Notes: generated by a model not told the origin, from the sequence alone. Positions 1 through 8,751 are shown, numbered from the stretch's first letter. The stretch is DNA of 64,000 nt from Planctomycetota bacterium (GCA_003388505.1 QQVO01000064.1:1-64000), one strand, 5' to 3'. Numbers and translations are program-made.

Positions 1-481
1 GGGAGTTGTGTGGTGGACTGGTGCTGTTCGCTTCGCTGTCGTAGTCTTGCTCATGGCGTATCCTTGTGCCCGCGTCGGGCCGCTGGAGAAATAAAATCCC
101 TCAGCAGGATACGCCGCCTTTCTTCAACTCGCGAGAACACGACTTTTGACAATATCTCCCTTCAAACTAATCACGGCCGTCGACACCGCAATACCGCGCA
201 ACCCAGAACACCTGAGCCCGGCCAGTCTCCCACCGTTCAGTCATCCGCTGAAGGCTACATCGAACGACAGACGCGGCCTATCATCTACGCACAGCTGGTC
301 CTATGGCCAGCAGCCTCTTGCTCTCGCACCTCGCCTCAGTGTCCGCACCGACAACAACTCTTCAGCCCCAGTTCTCGGGCAGCCAAGGACAGCGACTTGG
401 CCAAGCAATTCATAAAAAATCGCGCTCTTCGTGTTCACGAGCTGCGCGAAATTCTTGAGCCGTATTGATGAACACACCTAC
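1..481. other. Non-coding stretch at left edge
   Basis: I see no convincing gene here. A plus-strand frame stays open from 10 to 468, but its translation is Arg/Ser/Cys-rich, has no recognisable fold and no ribosome binding site. The stretch belongs to the presumed integrative element and may be the degraded end of a neighbouring gene. Confidence 0.4.
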
Positions 482-763
482 TCACTCACAAAGCGACATC
501 CTGCACACTTTCCAGTCATGTTCAATCACCCCTCCCGCGCCACTTAGTAGTTGATCAGCATTGCGGTATACTAGGTTTCGACCACCCTCATCAACAAGTT
601 TTCCAAAACACATTCGTGTGCTCGCATCATATTCAATCACATAAAACGTCCACTTTCCTTCCCGTGAAGAGAGCTTCGCGTGCACCCAGGGGTCTAGTTC
701 ACTATATGTCTCATATAGCGGAGGTATGTGTTTTTGGGTTTCCTCGGTAATGGCCACGTCCAT
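482..763 (-). CDS. Divergent DUF2958-like protein
   Basis: A 93-residue protein of unknown function. It aligns by eye with the clear DUF2958 protein at 9773-10093: an N-terminal Ile-Pro-x-Leu-Tyr, a Trp-x-Phe-Tyr-Val-x-Glu-Tyr segment, and a Phe-Gly-Lys-Leu-Val where the other has Phe-Gly-Val-Val-Val. The conserved C-terminal Gly-Tyr-Phe-Ser and Glu-Arg-Asp segments are weaker (Ile-Glu-His-Asp remains), so this copy is divergent. I chose ATG at 763; an upstream TTG at 793 would add ten residues. It follows the metallopeptidase gene by about 100 bases on the same strand and may be the fourth gene of that operon. DUF2958 proteins are often found on conjugative elements and plasmids; their activity is unknown. 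Confidence 0.65.
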   Translation of the reverse strand: MDVAITEETQKHIPPLYETYSELDPWVHAKLSSREGKWTFYVIEYDASTRMCFGKLVDEGGRNLVYRNADQLLSGAGGVIEHDWKVCRMSLCE

Positions 764-865
764 TAACGCCTCGCTTTCTCTGCTAAAGAACAAGTGTCCA
801 TGTCATCGCCCGCATTTGCGGCTAATGGTTACTACTTCATAGTGCCACAGACACTGGTGCTTTCG

Positions 866-1909
866 TCAATTGCATTTTTCGTCTGTTGTCGCGTGCGGCC
901 ATTGCCACGTCGCAACAATGAACCTTCCTTCTCCGTTCGTGTCCACCGCTGTGTATTCACACACGGTGTCAAGCATTCGCTTGCACCAACGAGGTTGTCG
1001 CTGTTGTTGTTGTTCCCACACCGTCAGCTGTTCTCGATGGTGAGCGCTCTCAAACGACGCGATTGTGTCAAATATGGACCCGGCGGCGGAGAATCCGAGG
1101 CGCTTCGCCCGTTTATTGGTCGGAATGAATCCCCAAATCGGACAGGATGCTTGCCAGATACGGAGGCCGATTTCCCGTCCAGTTTGCCGGTTTGGAACGA
1201 CTCGCATCACAGCCACACCGGCTGACGCGTCACCAAGCATGGCATGCCTGTGCAAGACAGATATCATCATTCGAATCGAAACACCGTGTGCAGCAGCCAG
1301 CGCGCGTAGATGCCAGAAGGTCAGGTCGGAAGTGGGTGCAGTTGTACCGGGTAACCCCCCAATCTGCGATGTGTCACGCAGCAGTAGCTGCGTCCGGGGC
1401 CATGAGATCTTCCGCCGAACAGGATTCGGGACGAGGATTTCGCTGGCAAAGTCGTTGCAAAACCGCTCGCAGTCGTATTCAGTGACGACGCGACTTCCAA
1501 ACGCGGCGCGACTACAAGGATGGGCTGCTAAGCTCCACGCGATTGCGTGGCCCAATTCATGGGCCACAACAAACTGCCGACGTTGAGCAGAGGCTGCACC
1601 AACTGAGAGCGTTGGCACGAAGTTGACGAACAGCAGTCTCTCCGGATTTGAAAACCGAATAGCGCCTTCGTTTTCGCACGCTCCTTCGTCCGACACCGCG
1701 ATCCCAAGGCTGGCAATCGCTCGCCGAAGCAAAGTGCTTACTGACTCAGACGGCCCAGTCAAGGTGAAGCGGCGCAAGAGCCTAACGGCGCCAATCGCAT
1801 CCACAGCGACGCCCGGAGACAGCTGTTCATCGAGAAATGACATCCATTTCGCCATCGACGATGAGCGCAGATCGGCGTCAGTCGGCGTTTCGACAAGAGC
1901 GTCATTCAT
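866..1909 (-). CDS. ImmA/IrrE-type metallopeptidase domain protein
   Basis: A 347-residue protein with a gluzincin motif HELGH at residues 117-121 and a downstream Glu in ERFCNDFASEIL (about 148), the layout of the ImmA/IrrE (DUF955) family in which two His and one Glu bind zinc. ImmA cleaves a phage repressor and IrrE-type proteins cleave regulators, so a role in cleaving a partner or regulator is inferred. The start at 1909 overlaps the upstream stop codon (1902-1904) by eight bases, which suggests translational coupling. The C-terminal part (about residues 190-347) is not recognised and may bind the target. Third gene of the SIR2-HD operon. Confidence 0.8.
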   Translation of the reverse strand: MNDALVETPTDADLRSSSMAKWMSFLDEQLSPGVAVDAIGAVRLLRRFTLTGPSESVSTLLRRAIASLGIAVSDEGACENEGAIRFSNPERLLFVNFVPTLSVGAASAQRRQFVVAHELGHAIAWSLAAHPCSRAAFGSRVVTEYDCERFCNDFASEILVPNPVRRKISWPRTQLLLRDTSQIGGLPGTTAPTSDLTFWHLRALAAAHGVSIRMMISVLHRHAMLGDASAGVAVMRVVPNRQTGREIGLRIWQASCPIWGFIPTNKRAKRLGFSAAGSIFDTIASFESAHHREQLTVWEQQQQRQPRWCKRMLDTVCEYTAVDTNGEGRFIVATWQWPHATTDEKCN

Positions 1910-3056
1910 GGTACGCCGGAAGTAAAGCGAAATCCCGAAGAAGGGCCATGACCTCCGCAATCTGCCACTTTTCAACGCACTTCACGCGGTACTCATCCAG
2001 CGTAACGGATGGCTTGATCGTTGACCCCTTCATTGCCGGGAAAACCAGCTTTCTCAGTTGATTCCATTTTTCCAGTGGCGCCGCAATTTTGGCGTCCTTC
2101 GCGGGTGATCGTATCCTGTGAGCCGCCCGAATGGCAAACCCGTAAGAGTTCGCGACTCCGACCTCGAAGTCCCAAACATCACGCAGGCGTTTTGCTGCAA
2201 GAGACTTCGCGGCAGCGAGCGGAATCGGTAGCCCGCCCAACATCGGATCGCTGCGCAGCGCAGGCCCGTCCTCGTCCAAGCGCCAATCGTCGTCAAAGAG
2301 CTCGCTGCACAAGCGAGCTCTATTATTCCACCACGCGTGAATCTCCTCGTTCGGGAAAAGTGTGTTCGCCACAACTTCAACATGATGGCAGTATTCACCA
2401 CTTCTCGCGAAGAACGCACGACTACCGGCATCGACCTGCAGCGGCGGTATTGGTCCATTCCAGGTAATCGAAGCACGTTGCTGGCTTGTCGTAACGCCCC
2501 CGCCTGAACTGGAAACGAGCGATTGCAACCATCTAGCGTCCGAGGTAATGAAGAGGAGTACGATCTCTGGCATAAGGCACCGATAGAACATTCTGCCTCG
2601 GAGGCGTGGCAGCAGTGGTCCTTGGCAAAGCACAATTGGCTGCTCGGCGACAGACGAACGGATCAGATTACTGGTTGACAGCTTCCAAAGAATGGCGTCT
2701 GACAACGTGCGCTCGAAGATGCCACTTCGCTCAGAAGTGCCAGGGTTATGCGGCCCCAATAACCCAACATTTCCTGTCAAGTCTCCTACAGCAGGTCTCA
2801 TGCCGCCCGCCGGGAACGACATGCGGTACGTGATCACAAGTTTGTCGCTGTCCGTCTCCAACCAAGCCTTTGATCTTTGTAGAGCCGATCCGTCTCTCAG
2901 TTTCCCTTCGACGCGCGCGACAGTCAGCAACAGGTGACAGCCGGAGAGGCCGGGCGGCATGAACTTCCAGTCGTATGCAATCGCGATTGCGCTACGTCCG
3001 TTGAAACAATCCTCAGACTCAAATAGCAGCTGTTTGCTGGTCTCGCCAGAATTCAT
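1902..3056 (-). CDS. Unknown protein, middle gene of SIR2-HD operon
   Basis: A 384-residue protein that I cannot place in a family. It looks soluble: no signal peptide, membrane segment or nucleotide-binding motif is visible. An acidic stretch near ELFDDDWRLDEDG and a C-terminal helical part rich in Lys/Arg are the only notable features. Start chosen at ATG 3056, which overlaps the end of the SIR2-HD gene (stop at 3019) by 38 bases; it overlaps the metallopeptidase gene downstream by eight bases. Both overlaps argue for one polycistronic unit and a shared function. It could be an adaptor, inhibitor or target of the peptidase, but that is inference. Confidence 0.7.
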   Translation of the reverse strand: MNSGETSKQLLFESEDCFNGRSAIAIAYDWKFMPPGLSGCHLLLTVARVEGKLRDGSALQRSKAWLETDSDKLVITYRMSFPAGGMRPAVGDLTGNVGLLGPHNPGTSERSGIFERTLSDAILWKLSTSNLIRSSVAEQPIVLCQGPLLPRLRGRMFYRCLMPEIVLLFITSDARWLQSLVSSSGGGVTTSQQRASITWNGPIPPLQVDAGSRAFFARSGEYCHHVEVVANTLFPNEEIHAWWNNRARLCSELFDDDWRLDEDGPALRSDPMLGGLPIPLAAAKSLAAKRLRDVWDFEVGVANSYGFAIRAAHRIRSPAKDAKIAAPLEKWNQLRKLVFPAMKGSTIKPSVTLDEYRVKCVEKWQIAEVMALLRDFALLPAYHE

Positions 3057-5835
3057 CTGGGTCTTCCTCGTAAATTCGAATGCCGTACTCCTTACACTTC
3101 GTTCGCAGCCGATTCTCAGCGTGACGCACCTTTGGGTCACAATCACCGAATGGGGACAACACAATCAACTGGCACCACCGCATGGCATCTCGCGCCCCAT
3201 ATGCGGATTCCGACAGAGGAATCCACTTTCCTGTCTTACGTCCCCACCGCTCGGGGTCACGACTTGGAACTGCCCAGCTCTCGGAAACTCCTCCGCCATC
3301 AGCCCCGAATCTCCCTCCTTGCGGCCGCGAATATGCCAACATCCGGGGCAACACTGCGATGTCAACAACTGGTCCGCCTGCGGCCGTATACTCAATGTCT
3401 CGGACAATCTGATCACGAATCGTATCGTAGTCTTCAATCGCAACATATGTTCGTCCGGACCACGTAGCATGCTCAGACAGGCGGCGCACCATTTGTTCGT
3501 ACGAGCGTCCGTCATCTGCCTCCGGGAAGTCGAACACTTGTTCCAGCAGGCATTGTGCCGCAGCTAGCCACTCTCGACATGTCGATGCCAGGCCAAGTCG
3601 ATTGCCGTCGTCCAACAATTCGCTAGCCAGTGCCATTACAAGTTCTGGTTCGCCGCCTCCCGCATCAAGGCCGACCAATCGTTTCCACAACAAATCCCGC
3701 GCCGCTTGCCCCTTCAAAGCCCTTACATCGCGAAGGTCGACCGTGCCGATACCATCTGCCTCGCGTTGAAGGCGCCTGCCCACCACTTCTGGCACGCGAT
3801 GCGTCAACCACAGCATCACCACTCCCCGGGCAATCCGTTCGACTACGCGATAGCCAGGGCGCAAGTACATATTCTTGTATAGCCACCACCGTTCCTCAAT
3901 CAAGTCTCTTGCATACTCGCCCGCCACCCCAGAGATTCCAATCATGCCACTTGGAAGAAGAATCTGTCTGTCTTTTACAAATGCCTCGAACCACTCGCAC
4001 CGTCGCTTAACAGGCAGTCTGACTGATTGCCCAAGTTCGTGGCAGTCGCGAAACACATAGTCTATCTTGTCAGCATCGAGTGGACTATTCACGACTGCAT
4101 CGAGGAGTGGAATGCCCGAGCGTCCCTCAACTGCACGATTTACGATATCTATTACATCCTCAGTTGACACTGAGAGCTCCACGGCGACACGGGCGATTGT
4201 TGCGGTGGCTTCGTCGCGCAAGCTCGAAAACGAGGTTGCGAAGATTGCTTCATCGTGTCTGAACCCTTCTGACCACTCATGCGTTGTCCAATGAAGTTCA
4301 TCGAATACTTCTTCAGCCAAATGCGTATAGGGCAGATGACCGAGATCGTGATGCGCACATGCGAGGAATGCCAAACTTGCAAGTGATGTGTGCGAAAAGC
4401 CTGGTACGCTACCTTGGTCATCCAGTAACGCGGGAATCCAATACATCGCCAAATGTGCAGCCCCGAGCGAATGAGCCCGCCGATTATGACGCGATTCCTC
4501 CCTTCGCAGCAGGCGCGTCTTCAGCCCCAGTTGCCTTAATCGACGGAATGGTTGGAGGTACTCGTGATCGACAACCGCTCGGTAACCCGCTGGCAACTGT
4601 GCGTAGCCGCTCCGGCTTCCTCTCTTCCAAAGTTCCTTCCAAAACTGCTCTTCAGCAGTAATCTCATCCGTCTTGAATTCGACGTCGGTGGACCATTGCG
4701 GCGTTCGATCAGATCGCGGCTTTGTGGTGGCAGCGATTTCTTGGACATCGACGCAATGATGCATGACAGCCACATTGTTGCGTCTCAATTCCGATACGGA
4801 ATAACAGCTGTTGTCGGGATCGATGACGTGCACACATGGCATAGATGAGTTTCCCAAGTGTTGCTGCGTTTGCATTTCTCGGCCAAGCGTGGCTAACGCT
4901 CGCAACAACAGTGAATCCCAGACTCCACTTAAGCCAGCTATTATGACAAGTCCGATACGTTGCCATACAAAGCGTTGCAGTCCGTCGATAATGGCTTCCG
5001 TGTCTTGTTCCTTTTGCTGATACCCTGGAAAGTAGATTTGCAGTGCACGCGGTTGCCCGCATTCCGGGCAGGCCAATGCGTCTCCTCGTTCGTAGGAAAT
5101 ATCGTACACGGGGAGCTGTTGCCCTGCCTCAGGACATCCGTCTCGCTTGCATGTCGCGTGGAATACGTCACCCCACACTTTGATTACAGGAAACAGTGGC
5201 GTGGATGAGTGGTCTCGAAGGAAGAAGTTTTCGACGTGGGCTCCAGAGCTGAGGATCACACACTTCGCATCGGTGCTATTCAGGCGCTCGCGCACTGCTT
5301 TTCGAGTCAGGCCGTCAAAGTTGACGCTTACAGCGACAGCCTTGTCGGTGCAAATCCATTCGGCGACAAGTTTGTGGAAACTCGTCGGAGGTCTTTCCAG
5401 GAGTGAAAGGCCAGCATGATCACCGGTTGCCGGGATTTGTCCGGATAGAAAGTCGCGTGCGAAATCGCTCCACATCCCGGTGAGCCGGTCTGTAATCGAT
5501 CCCGTAAGTGCAGGATTGGCAGACTGCAACGTGCCAAGAGATTGGGCAGCAAGGGATCGATGACCAAATCCGCGTCGCAGGGGTGCCAACCACGAGACAA
5601 GATCAGCGGGCAACCGGCTCGACGTCTCGCTTCCTTTGAGAATCAACGCTTTTTCGTATAGGTAGTCGTAGACGTCACGCATGCGAGGTACTCCAGACGC
5701 GAGCGAGCATCCAGCCCCCAATACAACGAGAGTCTTCTGGCCTCGTTCTGCAGTACGCTCCACAGACTCCGAAATCACTTCGCTCGGTGGAGGAGGTTCT
5801 TTAGACGTCGGTTTCTTGCGTCTGCGCTTTGCCAT
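3019..5835 (-). CDS. SIR2-like / SAMHD1-like HD phosphohydrolase fusion
   Basis: A 938-residue two-domain protein. The N-terminal half resembles SIR2-family NAD-binding proteins: a Gly-Ala-Gly-Cys-Ser loop at 40-44, VSVNFDGL with Asn172 and Asp174, and a zinc ribbon with Cys229, Cys234, Cys256 and Cys259. The usual catalytic His of the HG motif is Trp221 (IKVWGD). The C-terminal half matches HD-type dNTP triphosphohydrolases of the SAMHD1 group: FRRLRQLG near 430-437, RRAHSLG with His455, HHDLGH with His496-Asp497, then DADKIDYVFRDCHELG with Asp589, Lys590, Tyr593, Arg596 and Asp597, corresponding to SAMHD1 Asp311, Lys312, Tyr315, Arg318 and Asp319. Start set at ATG 5835; in-frame ATGs lie up to 60 bases upstream. 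First gene of a three- or four-gene operon. A role in anti-phage defence through NAD or dNTP depletion is inferred from both families. Confidence 0.85.
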   Translation of the reverse strand: MAKRRRKKPTSKEPPPPSEVISESVERTAERGQKTLVVLGAGCSLASGVPRMRDVYDYLYEKALILKGSETSSRLPADLVSWLAPLRRGFGHRSLAAQSLGTLQSANPALTGSITDRLTGMWSDFARDFLSGQIPATGDHAGLSLLERPPTSFHKLVAEWICTDKAVAVSVNFDGLTRKAVRERLNSTDAKCVILSSGAHVENFFLRDHSSTPLFPVIKVWGDVFHATCKRDGCPEAGQQLPVYDISYERGDALACPECGQPRALQIYFPGYQQKEQDTEAIIDGLQRFVWQRIGLVIIAGLSGVWDSLLLRALATLGREMQTQQHLGNSSMPCVHVIDPDNSCYSVSELRRNNVAVMHHCVDVQEIAATTKPRSDRTPQWSTDVEFKTDEITAEEQFWKELWKRGSRSGYAQLPAGYRAVVDHEYLQPFRRLRQLGLKTRLLRREESRHNRRAHSLGAAHLAMYWIPALLDDQGSVPGFSHTSLASLAFLACAHHDLGHLPYTHLAEEVFDELHWTTHEWSEGFRHDEAIFATSFSSLRDEATATIARVAVELSVSTEDVIDIVNRAVEGRSGIPLLDAVVNSPLDADKIDYVFRDCHELGQSVRLPVKRRCEWFEAFVKDRQILLPSGMIGISGVAGEYARDLIEERWWLYKNMYLRPGYRVVERIARGVVMLWLTHRVPEVVGRRLQREADGIGTVDLRDVRALKGQAARDLLWKRLVGLDAGGGEPELVMALASELLDDGNRLGLASTCREWLAAAQCLLEQVFDFPEADDGRSYEQMVRRLSEHATWSGRTYVAIEDYDTIRDQIVRDIEYTAAGGPVVDIAVLPRMLAYSRPQGGRFGADGGGVSESWAVPSRDPERWGRKTGKWIPLSESAYGARDAMRWCQLIVLSPFGDCDPKVRHAENRLRTKCKEYGIRIYEEDPDEFWRDQQTAAI

Positions 5836-5913
5836 TGATTCAAGCTCTCTGAAAGTGCAGCTGCGGCTGCCAATGCACTCGAATGGCTGCATCATCGATA
5901 GAAGCGGGGTCAT

Positions 5914-6240
5914 CTATTGCGACATGTGACGCAGCTCAGTGCCTCGGTGCGATGTGTGCTCGACTCGAAAAGCAGAGAATAATGCAAATAATTGCCTGCA
6001 AGCGACTTCGGCATGCTGCTCTATCGTTTATCAAGAGCGATCCAGGCAGCCGGGCTCCAAGGGGCGATGTAGTATCCCCCAACCGCCGCCCGTTTGAAAC
6101 GCTGTCTGCCCGGCCGCCCGGGTCGCCCATTATACCCGGCCAGCAGGCCGGGTCGCGACCCTGTAAGGCGGCCGGATCAGCCAGCAGACCCGCCCCGCCG
6201 CATCAGCCCAAAGCTGGCACACGGAAGGAGGTGAGACAAA
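5914..6240. other. GC-rich spacer with palindromes
   Basis: Divergent spacer between the SIR2-HD operon (minus) and the small plus-strand genes, so it should hold promoters for both. I see GCAA-ATAA-TTGC near 5985 and a CCCGGCC-agca-GGCCGGG hairpin near 6136, without a T run. No gene is evident. Confidence 0.4.
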
Positions 6241-6515
6241 TGACAACAAAAAGCCGGAAATCGTTCAATGCCGCTGACTTCAGCAAGGAAACGGTCTTCG
6301 AGACCTCGCTCAAGAAGGATCGGGCCAGATTTGCACGGCTCCTGCAGCGCATGGAGCGCTTCGATGAAGTGGCAGACCACATCGACAGTCTGCATGAGCA
6401 ATGCAGTGCCCTGCTTGCGCAATCCAGGGACGTGATGGTGGAGATCGCCCAGACCGCGTGGGAGCTTGGGATCGACTCAGAATCGCAGAAGCCTCACAAG
6501 AAGCAGCCGCAGTGA
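6241..6515 (+). CDS. Small helical protein, unknown
   Basis: A 90-residue, charged, probably all-helical protein with no recognised family. The start is fixed by a near-perfect Shine-Dalgarno sequence (AAGGAGGTGAG) seven bases before ATG 6241. Residues 25-80 look like a coiled coil. The next gene (6605-6847) has an almost identical leader, which suggests a duplicated expression unit. It lies inside the presumed integrative element; function unknown. Confidence 0.65.
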
Positions 6516-6604
6516 TTGCCGCTTTCGATGACAGCAGCCGGCACTGGTCAGCAGATCGGTTGCTGGAAGATTCGTAAGCTGGCAGACGGAAGGAGGTGAG
6601 AAAT

Positions 6605-6847
6605 ATGGAATTCAAAGGACGCCGGGCGACGGGCGCCGAGCCGCCCAAAGGCAAGAGCTTCCTGGCAGCGGCCAAACATGAGCACCAGGGCATCTTTCGG
6701 GACTACGTCGAGTTGCAGGCGGAGTTCGCCGATCTGCAGGAGTATACCGATGCCCTGCAGGCGGACGCCTGGAAGCTGACGGAGAGAATCGCCAAAGAGA
6801 GTTGGCGGAACGGCGTTGTCCAGGGAGAACGCAGAGCCCGCGGGTAG
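6605..6847 (+). CDS. Small helical protein, unknown, with duplicated leader
   Basis: An 80-residue protein, basic at the N-terminus and helical afterwards (residues 20-70), of unknown function. ATG 6605 is preceded by the same AGCTGGCA-ACGGAAGGAGGTGAG leader as the gene at 6241, so the start is well defined. The two proteins share only a loose pattern (helix, a Trp near the end, charged tail), so they may be distant paralogues. A hairpin with a short T run follows at 6881-6904. Confidence 0.65.
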   Translation: MEFKGRRATGAEPPKGKSFLAAAKHEHQGIFRDYVELQAEFADLQEYTDALQADAWKLTERIAKESWRNGVVQGERRARG

Positions 6848-6880
6848 CGGCGGCTGCTTCTCAGGATACGCGTCAGGCGA

Positions 6881-6904
6881 GGCCGGTCAAATCGACCGGC
6901 CTTT
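6881..6904 (+). terminator. Hairpin after small genes, probable terminator
   Basis: An eight-base-pair stem GGCCGGTC / GACCGGCC with a five-base loop, followed by CTTTG. The T run is short, so it is only a moderate terminator candidate for 6605-6847. Confidence 0.5.
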
Positions 6905-7132
6905 GCTGATGGCGGGGCGGACGGAATGAGGCGGCGGTTGACGCGGCCAGGCGGCCGCGCCCACCCACCCAATGTAGGGAGCCGGCGGACGACGGTTGCG
7001 AGCTGACGGTCGACGGGCTGGCGAAAGCCGGTTGGCGGATGCGACTGAATTGCGCTGCTGCGGAATCTCAGGCAAGCTGAGGGGACGTGTACCTTTTCCA
7101 AACCACTCCCCTTTCCCTGCCGAGGTGTCCCC

Positions 7133-8158
7133 ATGGCCACGTTGAAGAAGGCGCATCACGAACTGTACCGTCGATCTCCGGATGAGACGTTCAGCACGCT
7201 GCCCGATCTCATCAGTCACTGTGCTCAACAGAAGGAACAATCGAACGACTTGTGGAAGCCGCCGGCGCAGATTGTGCCGGACTTCAGCGACGGTCGGTTC
7301 GGATTGAAGTTGGCGGACGACGGGAACTACCAGATGAACGACTGGTCGTTCACGCAGCTTTGCGGACTGGCTCGGGTGAATAAGGAGACGGTCAACCGGC
7401 TCTCGCCCGAGACGATTTCTCGCGTTTTTCGGGAGACGCTGCCGACCGGCAACAAGCCGCTGCAGTTGCTGGCGAGTCGCAATACCGTCCGTTCAATTCA
7501 TGGTGTGACGTACACGCGGCTGTGGAATGCCGATCTGCTGTCGGTGGCTCACGAGTTCGCGGGTGACTTCACGCCTCCCCAAACGGCCGACGGAGGCGGC
7601 ACCGGACTGTACGCCGGTGAGCAGGACATGTTCGTGTTTCTGATCGATCCCAGCGGCTGGACGGAGATCAACGGTCAGGCGTTCGCGCCGGGTTGTTTTC
7701 TCTGGAACAGCGAAGTTGGCCGACGCTCGGTCGGCGTCAGCACGTTCTGGTTTCAGAAAGTCTGTGCGAACCACATCGTGTGGGACGCCACGGAGGTCGT
7801 CGAGTTTTCGCGCAAGCATACGGCCAATGTACACGAGGCGCTGGTCGAGATCCGCCGCACACTGGAGCGGCTCGTCGCCAGTCGAGACGCCCGCCAGGAC
7901 GGGTTCGCCAGTGTGATGAGAAAAGCGATGCAGGAACGACTGGGCAGCGATGCCGACGAGGTCTTGGAAGTCCTCGGGAAGAAGGGTGTCGGCCGCAGGC
8001 TGGCCCGGCAAGCGCTCGACATCGCACAAGAGCAAGGCGCGTTTACGATCTTCTCTGTTGTGGACGCATTGACGCGGTTGGCCGGCAGTCTCCCCTTTGC
8101 CGGTGAACGCTTGCAGGCCGAGGTTAAGGCGGCTTCTCTGCTGGAACTGGTTGTCTGA
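7133..8158 (+). CDS. DUF932 domain protein
   Basis: A 341-residue protein matching the DUF932 family found on plasmids, phages and integrative elements. Family-like features are the AFAPGCFLWNSEVGRRSVG segment near 182-200, the preceding VFLIDPSGW strand, and a helical C-terminal third (about 235-330). No catalytic activity has been assigned to the family. ATG 7133 follows a GAGGTG ribosome binding site. A clear terminator lies 28 bases after the stop. Its presence supports the view that 1-12637 is a mobile element. Confidence 0.85.
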   Translation: MATLKKAHHELYRRSPDETFSTLPDLISHCAQQKEQSNDLWKPPAQIVPDFSDGRFGLKLADDGNYQMNDWSFTQLCGLARVNKETVNRLSPETISRVFRETLPTGNKPLQLLASRNTVRSIHGVTYTRLWNADLLSVAHEFAGDFTPPQTADGGGTGLYAGEQDMFVFLIDPSGWTEINGQAFAPGCFLWNSEVGRRSVGVSTFWFQKVCANHIVWDATEVVEFSRKHTANVHEALVEIRRTLERLVASRDARQDGFASVMRKAMQERLGSDADEVLEVLGKKGVGRRLARQALDIAQEQGAFTIFSVVDALTRLAGSLPFAGERLQAEVKAASLLELVV

Positions 8159-8186
8159 TAAGGCACTCGCCATGTTCAAAATCAAT

Positions 8187-8220
8187 CGGGCCATCCCCTT
8201 TCGGATGGCCCGTATTTCTT
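8187..8220 (+). terminator. Rho-independent terminator after DUF932 gene
   Basis: A ten-base-pair stem CGGGCCATCC / GGATGGCCCG followed by TATTTCTT. It ends the DUF932 transcript and could also act on the minus-strand transcript ending at 8273, though the opposite strand lacks a good T run. Confidence 0.8.
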
Positions 8221-8272
8221 GCCGGCGCAAGTGCTTTGATTGTTCGCATTTTGTTCGTGATTGCTGCTCCGG

Positions 8273-8533
8273 CTACTGGCTGGCGGTTGAGTCATTCTCT
8301 GCCATCACACTGGTGCGATCATGCTCTACGACGTGGGACGTCGCCATCTGCAGGACGGCCACGGCGGACGGCAGTTCGCTGAGCGCGAAATTGGTGGCGG
8401 TCTTCCATTCGTCGCCCTGCTTGAAGCTTCGCTGGAGTGAGACGGAGCGGAACTCGCGGCCGTCGTCGGTGGTGTTGACGAACACCGAGGCCGACACGGG
8501 GCCGATGCGGAATGTCTTCTCGGGTTTCTGCAT
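8273..8533 (-). CDS. Small beta-rich protein, mobile-element family
   Basis: An 86-residue protein of unknown function with an AGGAGGTGAT ribosome binding site before ATG 8533. The order of strands (SVFVN, EFRSVSLQRSF, EWKTATNFALSELP, then a helix) closely parallels the protein at 8901-9239 (SVAVW-N, TMRSITVSPRRY, EWRDSASYRPSDIP, helix), so the two look like diverged members of one family on opposite strands. The fold suggests a small nucleic-acid-binding protein, but that is a guess. It is the second gene of a two-gene minus-strand unit with 8578-8751. Confidence 0.7.
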   Translation of the reverse strand: MQKPEKTFRIGPVSASVFVNTTDDGREFRSVSLQRSFKQGDEWKTATNFALSELPSAVAVLQMATSHVVEHDRTSVMAENDSTASQ

Positions 8534-8577
8534 GGGGGATCACCTCCTCTGCTGTTCAGCGGCGACGGGACGCGGTT

Positions 8578-8751
8578 TCAGATGACGGGATGGATCAGTG
8601 GGTTGGCCACGCCGTGGCCTTCGGCGCGTGCCTGCGCTTCGTGGAACGTCGTTCCTTCGGCGACCACGTCGAGAGTGAAGGGGTCGAGGGCGATCCACCG
8701 GCGGACGGACGATTCTTGGTCGGTGCGGCGACGCCGTTTTGTCTCGATCAT
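8578..8751 (-). CDS. 57-residue unknown protein (DUF5678-like)
   Basis: A short gene just upstream of 8273-8533 on the same strand, 44 bases apart. It begins MIETKRRRRTD and ends with VANPLIHPVI. The middle segment WIALDPFTLDVVAEG, followed by a helix and a Gly, resembles small DUF5678-type proteins (W-A-L-D ... V-x-x-G), which have no assigned role. It is probably real because codon use and composition fit the neighbours and it shares the downstream gene's strand. ATG at 8751; no strong ribosome binding site. Confidence 0.55.
   Translation of the reverse strand: MIETKRRRRTDQESSVRRWIALDPFTLDVVAEGTTFHEAQARAEGHGVANPLIHPVI

Noticed and set aside
10-468. 152-codon open frame at left edge
   Set aside because: Biased Arg/Ser/Cys composition, no ribosome binding site, no recognisable fold, and overlapping open frames.
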